DNA of 48,907 nt from Thiohalocapsa sp. (GTDB lineage Bacteria; Pseudomonadota; Gammaproteobacteria; Chromatiales; Chromatiaceae), in the NCBI RefSeq assembly GCF_022340605.1, contig NZ_JAJDNQ010000141.1, positions 1-48,907 of the forward strand, read 5' to 3'. Below are positions 1 to 9,277 of this stretch, piece after piece (within the stretch, counting starts at the first letter, position 1; the number at the start of each line of letters is the position of its first letter). A program made the position numbers and the translations under genes. The notes under the pieces are model-generated. The model was not told where the DNA came from. It saw only the letters and a list, made by a program, of their open reading frames with translations, and ran no database searches.

Positions 1-1052
1 TCGGCGCGGGCGGTGCCTTCGTCCACGCAGTACTTGCGGATGCGCTCGACGACGAAGCGCGCCTCGTCCACCTCGTTGAAGGCGGCGTAGACGCGGATGG
101 GCTCGCCGGCGCCGTCCTCGGTCCAGAGGTTCTTGCCGAGCCGTGTGGGATTATTGGCGATGAGCGTGTTGGCGGCGCTCAGAATATTGCCGGTGGAGCG
201 GTAGTTCTGCTCCAGCCGCACGACCTCGGTGTTCGGATACTCGCGCTGGAAGCGCTGGATGTGCTCCACCTTGGCGCCGCGCCAGCCGTAGATGCTTTGG
301 TCGTCGTCACCCACCAGGAACAGGTTGTCGCGCTCACCTGCCAGGAGGCGCAGCCAGGCGTACTGGATGGCGTTGGTGTCCTGGAACTCGTCCACCAGGA
401 TGTGCCGGAAGCGCTCGCGGTAGTGGTGCAGGATGTCCGGGCGGTCGCGCAGCACCTCGTGCGCGCGCAGCAGCAGCTCCGCGAAGTCCACGACGCCCGC
501 GGCCTCACAGGCGTCCTGATAGCGCTTGTAGATGTCGATCATCTGGTGCTGGTAGAAGTCGCCGCCGCCGTCCACGTGCTGCGCGCGGTGCCCCTCATCC
601 TTGTGCTTGTTGATGAAGCCCTGCACCTGCCGCGGCGGCCAGCGCGCCTCGTCCAGCGTCATCTCCTTGAGGATGCGGCGCACCAGCCGGAACTGATCGT
701 CCGAGTCCAGGATCTGGAATTGCTGCGGCAGCTTGGCGTCCTGCCAGTGGGCGCGCAGAAACCGATGCGCCAGGCCGTGGAAGGTGCCCACCCACATACC
801 GCCGATCGGCTGGTGCAGCATCTGCTCGATGCGCTGCTTCATCTCGCGGGCGGCCTTGTTGGTGAAAGTCACCGCCAGCAGCGACCACGGCGGCACCTGC
901 TCAACCTGGATCAGCCAAGCGATGCGGTGCACCAGCACCCGCGTCTTGCCGGAGCCGGCGCCGGCGAGCACCAGGCGGTTGCCCGCGCTCGCCGTGACGG
1001 CGGTGCGCTGGGCCTCGTTCAGGTTGTCGAGGATCGCGGAGACGTCTTCCAT
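1..1052 (-). CDS. uvrD: DNA helicase II UvrD (C-terminus beyond the window)
   Basis: Superfamily 1A 3'-5' DNA helicase of nucleotide excision and mismatch repair. Only the first 350 residues or so are present and the gene runs off the left edge. It starts [19 protein letters not shown], followed by the Walker A stretch [15 protein letters not shown], motif Ia ([11 protein letters not shown]), the Walker B/DEFQDT box ([15 protein letters not shown]), motif III ([14 protein letters not shown]) and motif IV (LEQNYRST). All are canonical for the UvrD/Rep/PcrA group. The [11 protein letters not shown] wording and the family N-terminus favour UvrD over Rep. It is divergent from hemE, with a 162-base gap. 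A long open frame on the other strand is only its antisense shadow. Confidence 0.95.
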   Translation of the reverse strand, partial: MEDVSAILDNLNEAQRTAVTASAGNRLVLAGAGSGKTRVLVHRIAWLIQVEQVPPWSLLAVTFTNKAAREMKQRIEQMLHQPIGGMWVGTFHGLAHRFLRAHWQDAKLPQQFQILDSDDQFRLVRRILKEMTLDEARWPPRQVQGFINKHKDEGHRAQHVDGGGDFYQHQMIDIYKRYQDACEAAGVVDFAELLLRAHEVLRDRPDILHHYRERFRHILVDEFQDTNAIQYAWLRLLAGERDNLFLVGDDDQSIYGWRGAKVEHIQRFQREYPNTEVVRLEQNYRSTGNILSAANTLIANNPTRLGKNLWTEDGAGEPIRVYAAFNEVDEARFVVERIRKYCVDEGTARA

Positions 1053-1214
1053 CCGGGCATTGTACTGACCCAGCGCCGCAGTGCAGCACCCTTCCTTCTG
1101 CCGGCCGACGCGCGTCCGTCATGGCCCGGCGCATTGCTCGCCGGGCCGACCCCTGTAGTATGCTGCGCGGCACAACGATCATCCCAAACCACCACGCCGC
1201 CGGAATCCTGCCCC

Positions 1215-2285
1215 GTGAACGAGCTCTCCAACGACACCCTGCTGCGCGCCCTGCTGCGCGAACCCGTCGACTACACCCCAGTCTGGATGATGCGCCAGGC
1301 CGGGCGATATCTCCCCGAGTATCGCGAGACCCGCGCGCGGGCCGGCAGCTTCATGGACCTTTGCCGCAACCCCGAGCTCGCCTGCGAGGTGACTATCCAG
1401 CCACTGGAGCGGTTCCCGCTGGATGCCGCCATCCTGTTCTCCGACATCCTGACGGTGCCGGACGCCATGGGTCTCGGGCTCTATTTCGCCGAGGGCGAAG
1501 GGCCGCACTTCGAGCATCCGGTGCGCTCGCAGGCCGACGTGGACCGCATCCGCGTGCCCGACCCGGAGGACGAGCTGCGCTACGTCATGGATGCGGTGCG
1601 GGTGATCCGCCGCGAGCTCGCCGGCCGCGTGCCGCTCATCGGCTTCTCCGGCAGCCCCTGGACGCTCGCCACCTACATGATCGAGGGCGGCACCACCAAG
1701 CACTTCGCGCTCAGCAAGGCGATGATGTTCGACCGCCCGGACCTGATGCACGCGCTGCTCGGCAAGGTGGCCGATGCCGTGACGCTCTATCTCAACGCCC
1801 AGATCGCGGCCGGCGCCCAGGTGGCCATGGTATTCGATACCTGGGGCGGCGTGCTGACCCCGGGCGACTTCCGCGAGTTCTCGCTCCGCTACATGGAGCG
1901 CATTGTCGACGGCCTGACCCGCGAGGCCGACGGCCGCCGCGTGCCGGTGGTGCTGTTCTCGAAGGGCGCGGGCCAATGGCTTGACCGTATGGCGGAGACC
2001 GGCTGCGACGCCCTCGGCGTGGACTGGACCACTGAGCTCTCCGACGCCCGCCGTATGGTGAAGGACAAGGTTGCCTTGCAGGGCAATCTCGATCCCTGCA
2101 CCCTGTATGCCTCGCCGGAGCGTATCCACCGCGAGGTGGGCCGGGTGCTGGCGAGCTACGGTGCCGGCAGTGGCCACGTGTTCAATCTCGGTCATGGTAT
2201 CCACCCGGACGCCGACCCCGAGCATGCGGCGGTGATGGTGGAGGCGGTGCACGAGCTGAGCCGGCCCTACCACGCCGCCGGTTGA
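1215..2285 (+). CDS. hemE: Uroporphyrinogen decarboxylase HemE
   Basis: Removes the four acetate carboxyl groups of uroporphyrinogen III to give coproporphyrinogen III in cytoplasmic haem (and, if present, chlorophyll) synthesis. The open frame extends far upstream antisense to uvrD, but the family N-terminus begins at a GTG ([17 protein letters not shown]), giving 356 residues, the usual length. Family signatures are [51 protein letters not shown] and the C-terminal [10 protein letters not shown]. Monocistronic or weakly linked to the downstream Wzz-like gene, 82 bases away. Confidence 0.96.
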   Translation: MNELSNDTLLRALLREPVDYTPVWMMRQAGRYLPEYRETRARAGSFMDLCRNPELACEVTIQPLERFPLDAAILFSDILTVPDAMGLGLYFAEGEGPHFEHPVRSQADVDRIRVPDPEDELRYVMDAVRVIRRELAGRVPLIGFSGSPWTLATYMIEGGTTKHFALSKAMMFDRPDLMHALLGKVADAVTLYLNAQIAAGAQVAMVFDTWGGVLTPGDFREFSLRYMERIVDGLTREADGRRVPVVLFSKGAGQWLDRMAETGCDALGVDWTTELSDARRMVKDKVALQGNLDPCTLYASPERIHREVGRVLASYGAGSGHVFNLGHGIHPDADPEHAAVMVEAVHELSRPYHAAG

Positions 2286-2367
2286 GCGGAGCGGCAGCCC
2301 GTCGGCGCCAGATGCGCCGATTCCCCGACGAGTCCGCGGGCGCCCCGCCCGCAGAACCCGAGAGGGC

Positions 2368-4401
2368 ATGTTGAGCGACGCGCGCTATCGCATCGATGGT
2401 CCGAGCCCGCTGGAGCTGCCCGGTCCGCGGACCGATGGCCCGGTTCCGCGCATCGAGGTCGTGACCGGCGCCGAGCAGGCGCGCGCGCAGCCGCCGCGGC
2501 GCGGCCCCCTGTCGCTGGCGCTCTGGTTTCTCGCCGCGTTCGCGTTGGTTCTGGTGCCGGCGACGCTGTGGAATTACGCAAGACCACCCGTCTATCGCGC
2601 CACGGCCACGGTGCTCACCAAGGTGCCGGCCGAGCGCAACGGCGTCGGCGGCAGCGAGGCCGATCTCCAGAACGTGGCGATCCAGCGCAAGCTGTTGCTG
2701 GGCCGCGAGTTGCTCACGGAAACCCTGAAGCGGACCAAGGCCGCGGGCGATAACCCGCCACCGACGCCCGATGATCTGCGCCCGATGCTCGCCGTGGATC
2801 CGGTGCCCGGTACCAACCTGGTGGAGCTGAGCGCCGAGGGCGGCCCGCCGTTGCTGCTCGCCGGGCTGGTGAATGCCTGGCTGGACGCGTACGAGGCGCT
2901 GCGCCAGCGTGAGATCGAGGCACGCGTTGGCACGGAGCTGACCAAGCTGGCCGAGCAGGGCGACGCCCTGGAGGCGACGATCGCCGCCAAGCGCGCGGCG
3001 CTGACGCGCTTTCGCGAGCGCCACGACATCGTCACCCTCGAGCGCGACAGCAACCGGGCGCTCCAGCGTCTGAATAGCTTGCAGGCGTCTCTTGCCGACG
3101 CCGAGGACGCCCAGATCAAGGCCAAGGCCCAGCTCGCGGCGGTGGAGGCGGCCAGCGCCGGCGGTGAGCCGCTGATCGCCGAGCAGCAGGCGACGGCACT
3201 TGCACAGCTCAAGCAGCAGGAGGCGGAGCTGGTGGTGCAGGTCCGGCACCTGCGCAAGCGCTACACGGACATGTTCATCCAGAACGACCCGGACAAGCGC
3301 GCGCTGGTGGAGCAGCTCGAGCGCGTGCAGGCGCGCATCGAGGCGGTGCGGCACGAGGGCGCACAGGCGGCACTGACGGCGGCACGGCGGGAGGCGGAGA
3401 CCGCCACCGACCGGCGCTTCCGGTTGCAGCGCGAGCTCACCGAGCAAAAGCACGTCGCCTCGCGCTTCAGCGCCGACTTCGAAGCCTACCAAGACCTGAA
3501 GTCGGATCTCGCCGCCCTGGACGAGATGCAGCGGCGCACCGAGGGTGAGCGGGTAGCCGTGGAAACCAAGGCCATCGACGGCTACCCGCAAATCGAGATC
3601 ATCGAGCCCGCGCATCCGCCGCGGGACCCCGTGCGCCCGAACTACCTGCGAGATCTGGGGTTGTCCGTCATCGCCGCCGGCGGCGCGGGCCTGCTGACCC
3701 TGGCGGGCGTGATGCTGTTCGACGCCAGTCGTCGCCCGCGCCGCGGCCCACCGATGACCGGCGTGCGCATCTGGGACGACGCTGTCGCGGGTGACCACCC
3801 GTCGCGGCTGCCGGGAGCCGATGCTGGCGCCAGGCTCGGACACCAGCGGGGCACGCCTGCCGCCCTGCCCCGTGCCGACCTGTCCGGTGCCCCGCGCCGC
3901 CAGCTCATGGGTGGCGAGGTGGAGGCGCTGTGGGAGCTTGCCGACGACGCCGAGCGGCAGCTCATGGGCCTGTTGCTGTGCGGACTCGACCTGCCTGAGA
4001 TCGGCGCGCTGACGGCGGCGGATTTCGACCTGGACGCAGGCACGGTGACGGTCCCCTCCGACGCTCGGCGCATTGCGCTGCCGCCGGCGCTGTTGACCTT
4101 GCTCGCGGGCGCCGCAGCGCTGCCTGCCTGGCCGTCGCCGGCCGCAGCCGACGAGCTCGCCGGCCGCATTCCGTTGCTGGCCCTCGACGCGGGCCTTGCC
4201 CATGCCGCGGAGGTCTCGGCCGAGGTCCTGCGCCATACCTATCTCGCCCACCTGGTGCGCCAGGGGGCACGGCTCACCGAGCTGCACCAGGTGGCCGGAC
4301 GCTTGGATGCGGCGACCGTGCAGCGCTACGCGCCCTTGTCGCCGGCCGGTGCGTCGCTGCCGCTGGACAGGGTGGATCCGGTCTATCCGGTGCTGGCCTA
4401 G
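2368..4401 (+). CDS. Wzz/GNVR-type chain-length determinant fused to a degenerate tyrosine-recombinase-like domain
   Basis: 677 residues. Residues 1-455 have the architecture of a polysaccharide co-polymerase (Wzz/GumC/KpsE type): a cytoplasmic N-terminus, a membrane segment near 49-68, a Wzz-like extracytoplasmic part (PVYRATATVLTKVP), a long coiled coil from about 180 to 400, a proline-rich PAHPPRDPVRPN stretch (414-425) and a second membrane segment near 431-451. After a basic, Pro/Ala-rich linker, residues 515-658 read like the catalytic half of a phage-integrase protein: LLLCGLDLPEIGALTAADFD, then VSAEVLRHTYLAHLVRQGA, then AATVQRYAPLSP. The first catalytic Arg is Asp541, the His of HxLRH is Glu619 and the LGH His is Arg645. 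Arg622 and Tyr654 remain, so it is probably not a working recombinase. ATG with AGAGGG upstream. No other polysaccharide gene is adjacent. Confidence 0.8.
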   Translation: MLSDARYRIDGPSPLELPGPRTDGPVPRIEVVTGAEQARAQPPRRGPLSLALWFLAAFALVLVPATLWNYARPPVYRATATVLTKVPAERNGVGGSEADLQNVAIQRKLLLGRELLTETLKRTKAAGDNPPPTPDDLRPMLAVDPVPGTNLVELSAEGGPPLLLAGLVNAWLDAYEALRQREIEARVGTELTKLAEQGDALEATIAAKRAALTRFRERHDIVTLERDSNRALQRLNSLQASLADAEDAQIKAKAQLAAVEAASAGGEPLIAEQQATALAQLKQQEAELVVQVRHLRKRYTDMFIQNDPDKRALVEQLERVQARIEAVRHEGAQAALTAARREAETATDRRFRLQRELTEQKHVASRFSADFEAYQDLKSDLAALDEMQRRTEGERVAVETKAIDGYPQIEIIEPAHPPRDPVRPNYLRDLGLSVIAAGGAGLLTLAGVMLFDASRRPRRGPPMTGVRIWDDAVAGDHPSRLPGADAGARLGHQRGTPAALPRADLSGAPRRQLMGGEVEALWELADDAERQLMGLLLCGLDLPEIGALTAADFDLDAGTVTVPSDARRIALPPALLTLLAGAAALPAWPSPAAADELAGRIPLLALDAGLAHAAEVSAEVLRHTYLAHLVRQGARLTELHQVAGRLDAATVQRYAPLSPAGASLPLDRVDPVYPVLA

Positions 4402-4422
4402 CGCGGGTGCTGGCCTAGCGCG
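4389..4422 (+). repeat. 17-base tandem duplication across a stop codon
   Basis: Two adjacent identical 17-base copies (GGTGCTGGCCTAGCGCG), 4389-4405 and 4406-4422. The first carries the last codons and TAG stop of the Wzz-like gene; the second repeats them as untranslated sequence. Confidence 0.9.
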
Positions 4423-4443
4423 GCGCTTCTCCTAATCTTGCTT

Positions 4444-4508
<65 letters not shown>

Positions 4509-4662
4509 AGCAGAGACTTCGACCAGGTTCCTCGGCTTTAGCCCCACCCGGGTTGGCGCCCTGCAAAAGTGCCTGAAATGGGGTACGAGTACAACGCCGG
4601 CGCATTCGGCGTCTTCCACTGTCTGCATGTGCCAGCTTCTTTGCCACGCCGGCCGCCCTGTG

Positions 4663-6927
4663 TCAGCGCCCGGGGCGCACCAGGCCGCCGAGTCCGATCT
4701 CCTCCAACATCTCCATGCACAGCCGGCGCACGCAGGCGCCGGTCTCGCACAGCAGCGCCCGGCCCAGCACCTCCTTGGCGCGGGTGCGGCTGATGCTGCG
4801 CAGTACACCCTTGACCCGCAGCAGGCTGCCGGCGCCCATGCTGAGGCTGTGCACGCCCATACCGAGCAACAGCGGTGTGGCGCGCGGGTCGCCCGCCAGC
4901 TCGCCGCAGACACTCACCTCGCGGCCATAGGCGCGGGCGCCCTCCACTACCTGCATCAGCGCGCGCAATACGGCCGGATGGAATTCGTCGTACAGCGCGG
5001 CGACACGGGCGTTGTTGCGGTCCACGGCCAGCAGGTATTGGGTGAGGTCGTTGGTGCCCACGGACAGGAAGGACATGCGCCGGGCCAGCAGATCGGCCTG
5101 ATACACGGCAGCGGGCACCTCGACCATCGCACCCACCGGCGGCAAACGCACGGGATGACCCTCGGCTGCGAGCTCGTCGCAGGCGCGCTGGATCAGGGTG
5201 AGCGCATCGTCCAGCTCGTCGACGCTGGTGATCATGGGCAGCAGGAGCTGCAAGTTGTCGAGCCCGATGGCGGCGCGCAGCATGGCGCGCACCTGGGTCA
5301 TGAAGATCTCCGGATGGTCGCGGGTGATGCGGATGCCGCGCCAGCCGAGGAAGGGATTGGACTCCGTTACCGGAAAGTAGGGCAGTTGCTTGTCGCCGCC
5401 GACATCCAGGGTGCGGATGGTCACCGGCCGCGGCGCGAAGGTCTCCAGCACCCGGCGGTAGTTGCGCAACTGCGCCTCCTCGCCCGGGAAGCGGTCGCTC
5501 ACCATGAACGGCAGCTCGGTGCGATAAAGGCCGACGCCGGCGGACTCGTCCATGCCCAGCGGCCGTTGCTCCAGCACCAGGCCCGTGTTCAGGTACAGCG
5601 GTAGCGCGAAGCCGTCGGTGGTCTCGGCAGGCAGGTTGCGCAGGGCCTCCAGCTCCGCCGAGAAGGCCCGCTCCTCGGCGGCGAGGCGGCGGTACTCGGC
5701 GGTCACCGCCGCGGACGGCTGCATATAGACCCGGCCGCGGTAGCCGTCGACGATCATCGACCGGCCTTCGAGCCGGCTCACCGGGAGTTCCAGCACGCCC
5801 AGCGCGGCCGGCACGCCCATGCCGCGCGCGAGTATCGCCACGTGCGACGACGCCGAGCCGCGGCGGCTGACGATGCCTGCGAGCGACCCGCGCGGCACGG
5901 CGGCGATCTGCATGGCGCTGATCTCGTCCCCCACCAGCAGCGTCTGCTCGGGATAGGCGGTCGTCGCCGGGGCGCCGCGCTGCAGGCGCAACAAGACCTG
6001 CCGGCCCAGGTCGCGCACATCGGCGCCGCGCTCGCGCAGATAGGGGTCGTCGATGCGGTCGAACTCCGCCAGCAGCTCGGCGACGGTGTCGCGCAGGGCG
6101 CCCTGCGCCCAGTTACCGGCGCGGATGCGCTCGATGGTGTCGGCGACGAAGCTTTCGCTCTCGAGCATGAGCCGCCAGGCCTCGAATAGGGCCTGATCCT
6201 CGTCGCGGAGCGCGCCGCCCATGCGCGCGCCCAGCCGGGCGATGTCCGCGGCGACGCCGGCCACGGCGGTGCGGAAGAGCTCGATCTCGGCATCCGGGTC
6301 CGCCGCCGGCTTGTCGGGTACCGCGTCCAGGTCCGCGGGCGGATAGACGACGAAGCCGGTGCCGGTGCCGACACCCGGTGCGGCCGCAATGCCCTCCAGG
6401 TAGCGCGCTGGCAGACCGGGATCGGGCGGTAGCCCGACCAATTCGCCGGTGCTGCGCGCCAGGGCGATGGCGGCCGCTAGTTGCACCGCCAGCGTGACGA
6501 CGAAGGTGACCTCTTCATCGGCGAAGCGCCGCGGCGCACGCTGGCGCAGCACCAGCACGCCCAGCACCTTGCGGTGTTGGATGATCGGCACGCCGAGGAA
6601 CGCGTGCAGCGGTTCCTCGCCGCTGCCGGTGATGGCCAGGTAGTTGGGATGGGTGGTGGCATCGTCCAGGTTGACGATGTCGGCGCGCTCGGCGGTGCGG
6701 CCGATGAGCCCGCGGTGCAGCGGGATGCGCACCCGGCCGACGGCGTCCGCCGGCAGGCCGTCGGCCGCCATCAGCACGTGCTCGCGGCGCTCGGGATCGG
6801 TGAGATAGACCGAACAGACGTCGGCGCCGATCGCCTGCTTCACCTCGCGCACGAGCACCGACAGCGCGGCGTCCAGCGATGGCGCCTTGTCGACGGTTTC
6901 GATGATGCGACGCAGCGTGGCGAGCAT
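4663..6927 (-). CDS. ptsP: PtsP, enzyme I of the nitrogen phosphotransferase system
   Basis: PEP-dependent phosphotransferase EI-Ntr, which passes phosphate from PEP to NPr (PtsO) and EIIA-Ntr (PtsN) in a regulatory phosphorelay for nitrogen, carbon and potassium status. 754 residues, the normal length. An N-terminal GAF domain (about 1-160; DVCSVYLTD, LGVPIIQHRKVLGVLVL) precedes the EI N-domain. The phosphohistidine is His362 in RRGSASSHVAILARGM. The C-terminal PEP-binding barrel shows GVGLYRTELPFM, RTLDVGGDKQLPYFP, NPFLGWRGIRI and FLSVGTNDLTQYLLAVDR. The start MLATLRRIIETV matches the family; the upstream extension of the frame has no homology. rppH ends 38 bases upstream on the same strand, the usual rppH-ptsP pairing. 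The rest of the Ntr PTS is not in the window. Confidence 0.96.
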   Translation of the reverse strand: MLATLRRIIETVDKAPSLDAALSVLVREVKQAIGADVCSVYLTDPERREHVLMAADGLPADAVGRVRIPLHRGLIGRTAERADIVNLDDATTHPNYLAITGSGEEPLHAFLGVPIIQHRKVLGVLVLRQRAPRRFADEEVTFVVTLAVQLAAAIALARSTGELVGLPPDPGLPARYLEGIAAAPGVGTGTGFVVYPPADLDAVPDKPAADPDAEIELFRTAVAGVAADIARLGARMGGALRDEDQALFEAWRLMLESESFVADTIERIRAGNWAQGALRDTVAELLAEFDRIDDPYLRERGADVRDLGRQVLLRLQRGAPATTAYPEQTLLVGDEISAMQIAAVPRGSLAGIVSRRGSASSHVAILARGMGVPAALGVLELPVSRLEGRSMIVDGYRGRVYMQPSAAVTAEYRRLAAEERAFSAELEALRNLPAETTDGFALPLYLNTGLVLEQRPLGMDESAGVGLYRTELPFMVSDRFPGEEAQLRNYRRVLETFAPRPVTIRTLDVGGDKQLPYFPVTESNPFLGWRGIRITRDHPEIFMTQVRAMLRAAIGLDNLQLLLPMITSVDELDDALTLIQRACDELAAEGHPVRLPPVGAMVEVPAAVYQADLLARRMSFLSVGTNDLTQYLLAVDRNNARVAALYDEFHPAVLRALMQVVEGARAYGREVSVCGELAGDPRATPLLLGMGVHSLSMGAGSLLRVKGVLRSISRTRAKEVLGRALLCETGACVRRLCMEMLEEIGLGGLVRPGR

Positions 6928-6965
6928 GACCCTGAGCCGTGCTCCCGTGGGCGAGAGGCCGGTTG

Positions 6966-7604
6966 TCAGCGACGGCGTTGGCGCATGGAGCCGGCGAGCC
7001 GAGCCGGCGCGACATGGCGCCGCGGGTCTTCCGGTTCGCTGCGCAGATGCTGCCTGGCCTCGCCCTCGGGCAGGTGCTCGGTGGCGAGCTCCGCGGGGTC
7101 CGGCTGCGGCACACCCTCCGGATACAGCAGTGGTGCCAGCTCTTCCAGCGCGCGGGCGTAGACGTGGCGCTTGAAATAGACCACCTCGCGCAGCGGGTAC
7201 CAGTAGCGCACCCAGCGCCAGGCGTCGAACTCCGGCTTGGCGGAGCGATCCAGGCAGAACTCGCCCTCGCCGCAGTCCACGCGCAGCATGAACCACACCT
7301 GCTTTTGCCCGATGCAGGTGGGCCCGCAGCGGCGCCGTATGAATCGCCGCGGCAGCCGGTAACGCAGCCAGCCCTGGGTGCAGCCGAGCACGGTGACCTT
7401 GTCAGCCGTCAGGCCGACCTCTTCCTCCAGCTCCCGGTACATGGCCTCCAGCGGTGTCTCGTCCGACCTGATGCCGCCTTGGGGAAACTGCCAAGCGTTC
7501 TGGCCAATACGCCGCCCCCAGAACAGTCGGCGCTGTTCGTTGCACAGGATGATGCCGACGTTGGGGCGAAAACCGTCCGGGTCTATCAAGGCGGCGTACC
7601 TCAT
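6966..7604 (-). CDS. rppH: RNA pyrophosphohydrolase RppH (NudH)
   Basis: Nudix hydrolase that removes pyrophosphate (or phosphates) from 5'-triphosphate mRNA ends and so triggers RNase E decay. Family landmarks: [24 protein letters not shown], a complete Nudix box at residues 43-65 ([23 protein letters not shown]), [18 protein letters not shown] and [22 protein letters not shown]. 212 residues from this ATG, which has GGCGGGA just upstream; another ATG five codons further up (7619) is possible, since E. coli RppH begins at the following ID. The basic tail is longer than in E. coli and poorly conserved. Probably co-transcribed with ptsP. Confidence 0.95.
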   Translation of the reverse strand: MRYAALIDPDGFRPNVGIILCNEQRRLFWGRRIGQNAWQFPQGGIRSDETPLEAMYRELEEEVGLTADKVTVLGCTQGWLRYRLPRRFIRRRCGPTCIGQKQVWFMLRVDCGEGEFCLDRSAKPEFDAWRWVRYWYPLREVVYFKRHVYARALEELAPLLYPEGVPQPDPAELATEHLPEGEARQHLRSEPEDPRRHVAPARLAGSMRQRRR

Positions 7605-7733
7605 TGAGTCCCGCCGCATTTTTCCACAACCCCACGGGGCCGGGCAAATCCACAAGTATTTCAGTCTTTGCTGATGTGTGCGTGTTCCGCTAGCCTTCGC
7701 GCTTTGCCAGGGCCGGACTCGTCGTGCCGTACC

Positions 7734-8399
7734 ATGCCGCTCGCCCTTTTTGATCTGGACAATACGCTGCTCTCGGGTGATTCGGACTACCTGTGGGGGC
7801 AGTACCTGGTGGAGCGCGGCATTGTCGACGGCGCCGCCTACGAGGCCGCAAACGCCCGGTTTTACGCGGACTACAAGGCCGGCTGCCTCGACATCGACGC
7901 CTTTCTCGCCTTCGCCCTGCGGCCGCTGCGCGACAATCCACCGGATGCGCTGCTCACATGGCGCGCGGAGTTCATGGCGGCCCGCATCGAGCCGCTGATC
8001 GGTCGCCCGGCGCGGGAACTGGTGGAGCGCCACCGGCGCGCCGGTGACACGCTGCTCGTGATCACGGCGACCAACTCGTTCGTGACCGCCCCCATCGCCG
8101 AGCGCTTCGGCATCCCCCACCTGATCGCCACCGAGCCAGAGCGCGACGGCGCGGGCTTCACCGGCCGTGTGGCTGGCGTACCCGCGTTCCGCGAGGGCAA
8201 GGTCGTGCGCTTGCAGCAATGGCTCGCCGCGCATGGCGGCGACCTCGCCGGCAGCCAGTTCTACAGCGATTCCAACAATGACCTGCCATTGCTGGAGCGG
8301 GTGGACAAGCCGGTGGCCGTGGACCCGGACCCGCTGCTGGCAGAGATCGCCCACGACCGCGGCTGGCCGGTGATTTCGCTGCGCAGCCATGCACCCTGA
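7734..8399 (+). CDS. HAD-superfamily IB phosphatase (SerB-like)
   Basis: 221 residues. HAD motif I FDLDNTLL gives nucleophile Asp7 and Asp9; motif II is ITAT ([10 protein letters not shown]); Lys in FREGKVVRL is motif [15 protein letters not shown] is motif IV. The helical cap between motifs I and II is of the C1 type seen in the SerB/histidinol-phosphatase-like IB subfamily. Substrate unknown; a small phosphomonoester such as a phosphoserine or phospholipid-derived phosphate is plausible but not shown. Divergent from rppH across 129 bases. It lies just upstream of the Pho box, with its stop 17 bases before it, so it is not part of the Pho-controlled unit. Confidence 0.85.
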   Translation: MPLALFDLDNTLLSGDSDYLWGQYLVERGIVDGAAYEAANARFYADYKAGCLDIDAFLAFALRPLRDNPPDALLTWRAEFMAARIEPLIGRPARELVERHRRAGDTLLVITATNSFVTAPIAERFGIPHLIATEPERDGAGFTGRVAGVPAFREGKVVRLQQWLAAHGGDLAGSQFYSDSNNDLPLLERVDKPVAVDPDPLLAEIAHDRGWPVISLRSHAP

Positions 8400-8416
8400 T
8401 GCGTCTGGGGAAAACG

Positions 8417-8445
8417 CTGACATATTTCGGTCATATTTCCCTCAT
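8417..8445 (+). promoter_or_regulatory. Three-unit Pho box (PhoB site) upstream of olsB
   Basis: Three 7-base units at exact 11-base spacing: CTGACAT (8417-8423), CGGTCAT (8428-8434) and CCCTCAT (8439-8445), each pair separated by ATTT. The PhoB consensus is CTGTCAT repeats separated by four A/T-rich bases. The site lies 64 bases before the olsB start and implies activation at low phosphate. The -10 element is not clear (TATTGG at 8459 is a weak candidate). Confidence 0.75.
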
Positions 8446-8509
8446 GAATCTGCAACGCTATTGGGCTATTTTGCTCAATTTGCCGATGATCCAGCGATGG
8501 GGTTGAGTC

Positions 8510-9277
8510 ATGAGGATCAATGCGTCTGCGCTCCCCGTCAGGCGCGGGGAGCGGCTGTTCGTGGAGCTGGCCGTTGGCCCGGAGGCCGTGCGCCAAGCGC
8601 AGGCGCTGCGTTATCGCATCTTCGGCGAAGAGATGGGCGCCAAGCTCAAACAGGGGCACGCCGGGCTCGATGTCGATGACTTCGACGCCTATTGTCACCA
8701 CCTGCTGGTGCGTGAGACCAAGACTGGCGCCGTGGTGGGCTGTACGCGCCTATTGAACAGTGCCGATGCTCATCGGACCGGCGGCTTCTACTCCGAGAGC
8801 GAATTCGATCTCGGTGCTATCCCGCGCCTGCCGGGCAAGCTGCTGGAGGTGGGCCGCACCTGTGTCTCCGCGCAGTGTCGCCAGGGCGCGGTCATCGCGG
8901 TACTCTGGTCCGGTATCGCCGGATACGTCCAGTTGCATGGAATCGACTACCTGTTCGGCTGCGCGTCGGTGCCGCTGGGCGAGGGCGACCTTCAGGCGGC
9001 GGCCATCATGAACCGACTGCGCCGGCAGGCCATGGCGCCGCCGGAGCTGCGCGCGACGCCGAAGACGCCGCTGCGCTGTACCGATGTGCCGGAGGGCATC
9101 CTCGACGCCCCGTTGCCGGCATTGCTCAAGGCCTATGTGCGGCTCGGTGCGCGCGCCTGTGGAGAAGCCTGCCGGGATCCGGATTTCGAGGTGGGAGACG
9201 TCCTGATGCTCTTGAAGCTGAGCGAGATCAATCCCGCCTATGCGAGACATTTCTTGGAACGCGTCGGAGAGCATTGA
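8510..9277 (+). CDS. olsB: L-ornithine N-alpha-acyltransferase OlsB
   Basis: 255 residues. GNAT-fold acyltransferase of the OlsB/hemolysin-like family: it transfers a 3-hydroxyacyl group from ACP to the alpha-amino group of ornithine, the first step of phosphorus-free ornithine lipids. Supporting motifs: QALRYRIFGEEMGAKL, FDAYCHHLLVRE, VVGCTRLL, GGFYSESEFDL, LPGKLLEVGRTCV, LWSGIAGYVQLHGIDYLFGCAS. Its stop overlaps the start of the olsA-like gene, the arrangement expected of an olsBA operon, and a Pho box precedes it. Ornithine as substrate is inferred from family and context. Confidence 0.85.
   Translation: MRINASALPVRRGERLFVELAVGPEAVRQAQALRYRIFGEEMGAKLKQGHAGLDVDDFDAYCHHLLVRETKTGAVVGCTRLLNSADAHRTGGFYSESEFDLGAIPRLPGKLLEVGRTCVSAQCRQGAVIAVLWSGIAGYVQLHGIDYLFGCASVPLGEGDLQAAAIMNRLRRQAMAPPELRATPKTPLRCTDVPEGILDAPLPALLKAYVRLGARACGEACRDPDFEVGDVLMLLKLSEINPAYARHFLERVGEH

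Noticed and set aside
261..1214. Long plus-strand open frame upstream of hemE
   Set aside because: It is antisense to uvrD, whose minus-strand frame has every helicase motif; the plus-strand translation has no recognisable domain, and the HemE family N-terminus begins at 1215.
2182..4287. 701-codon minus-strand frame opposite the Wzz-like gene
   Set aside because: Composition is Arg/Gln/Gly-rich shadow coding typical of GC-rich DNA; the plus strand has clear domain structure and a ribosome site.
2368..4401. A functional integrase or mobile element at the end of the Wzz-like gene
   Set aside because: Two or three catalytic residues are replaced, no attachment sites or other phage genes are near, and the frame is continuous with the membrane protein.
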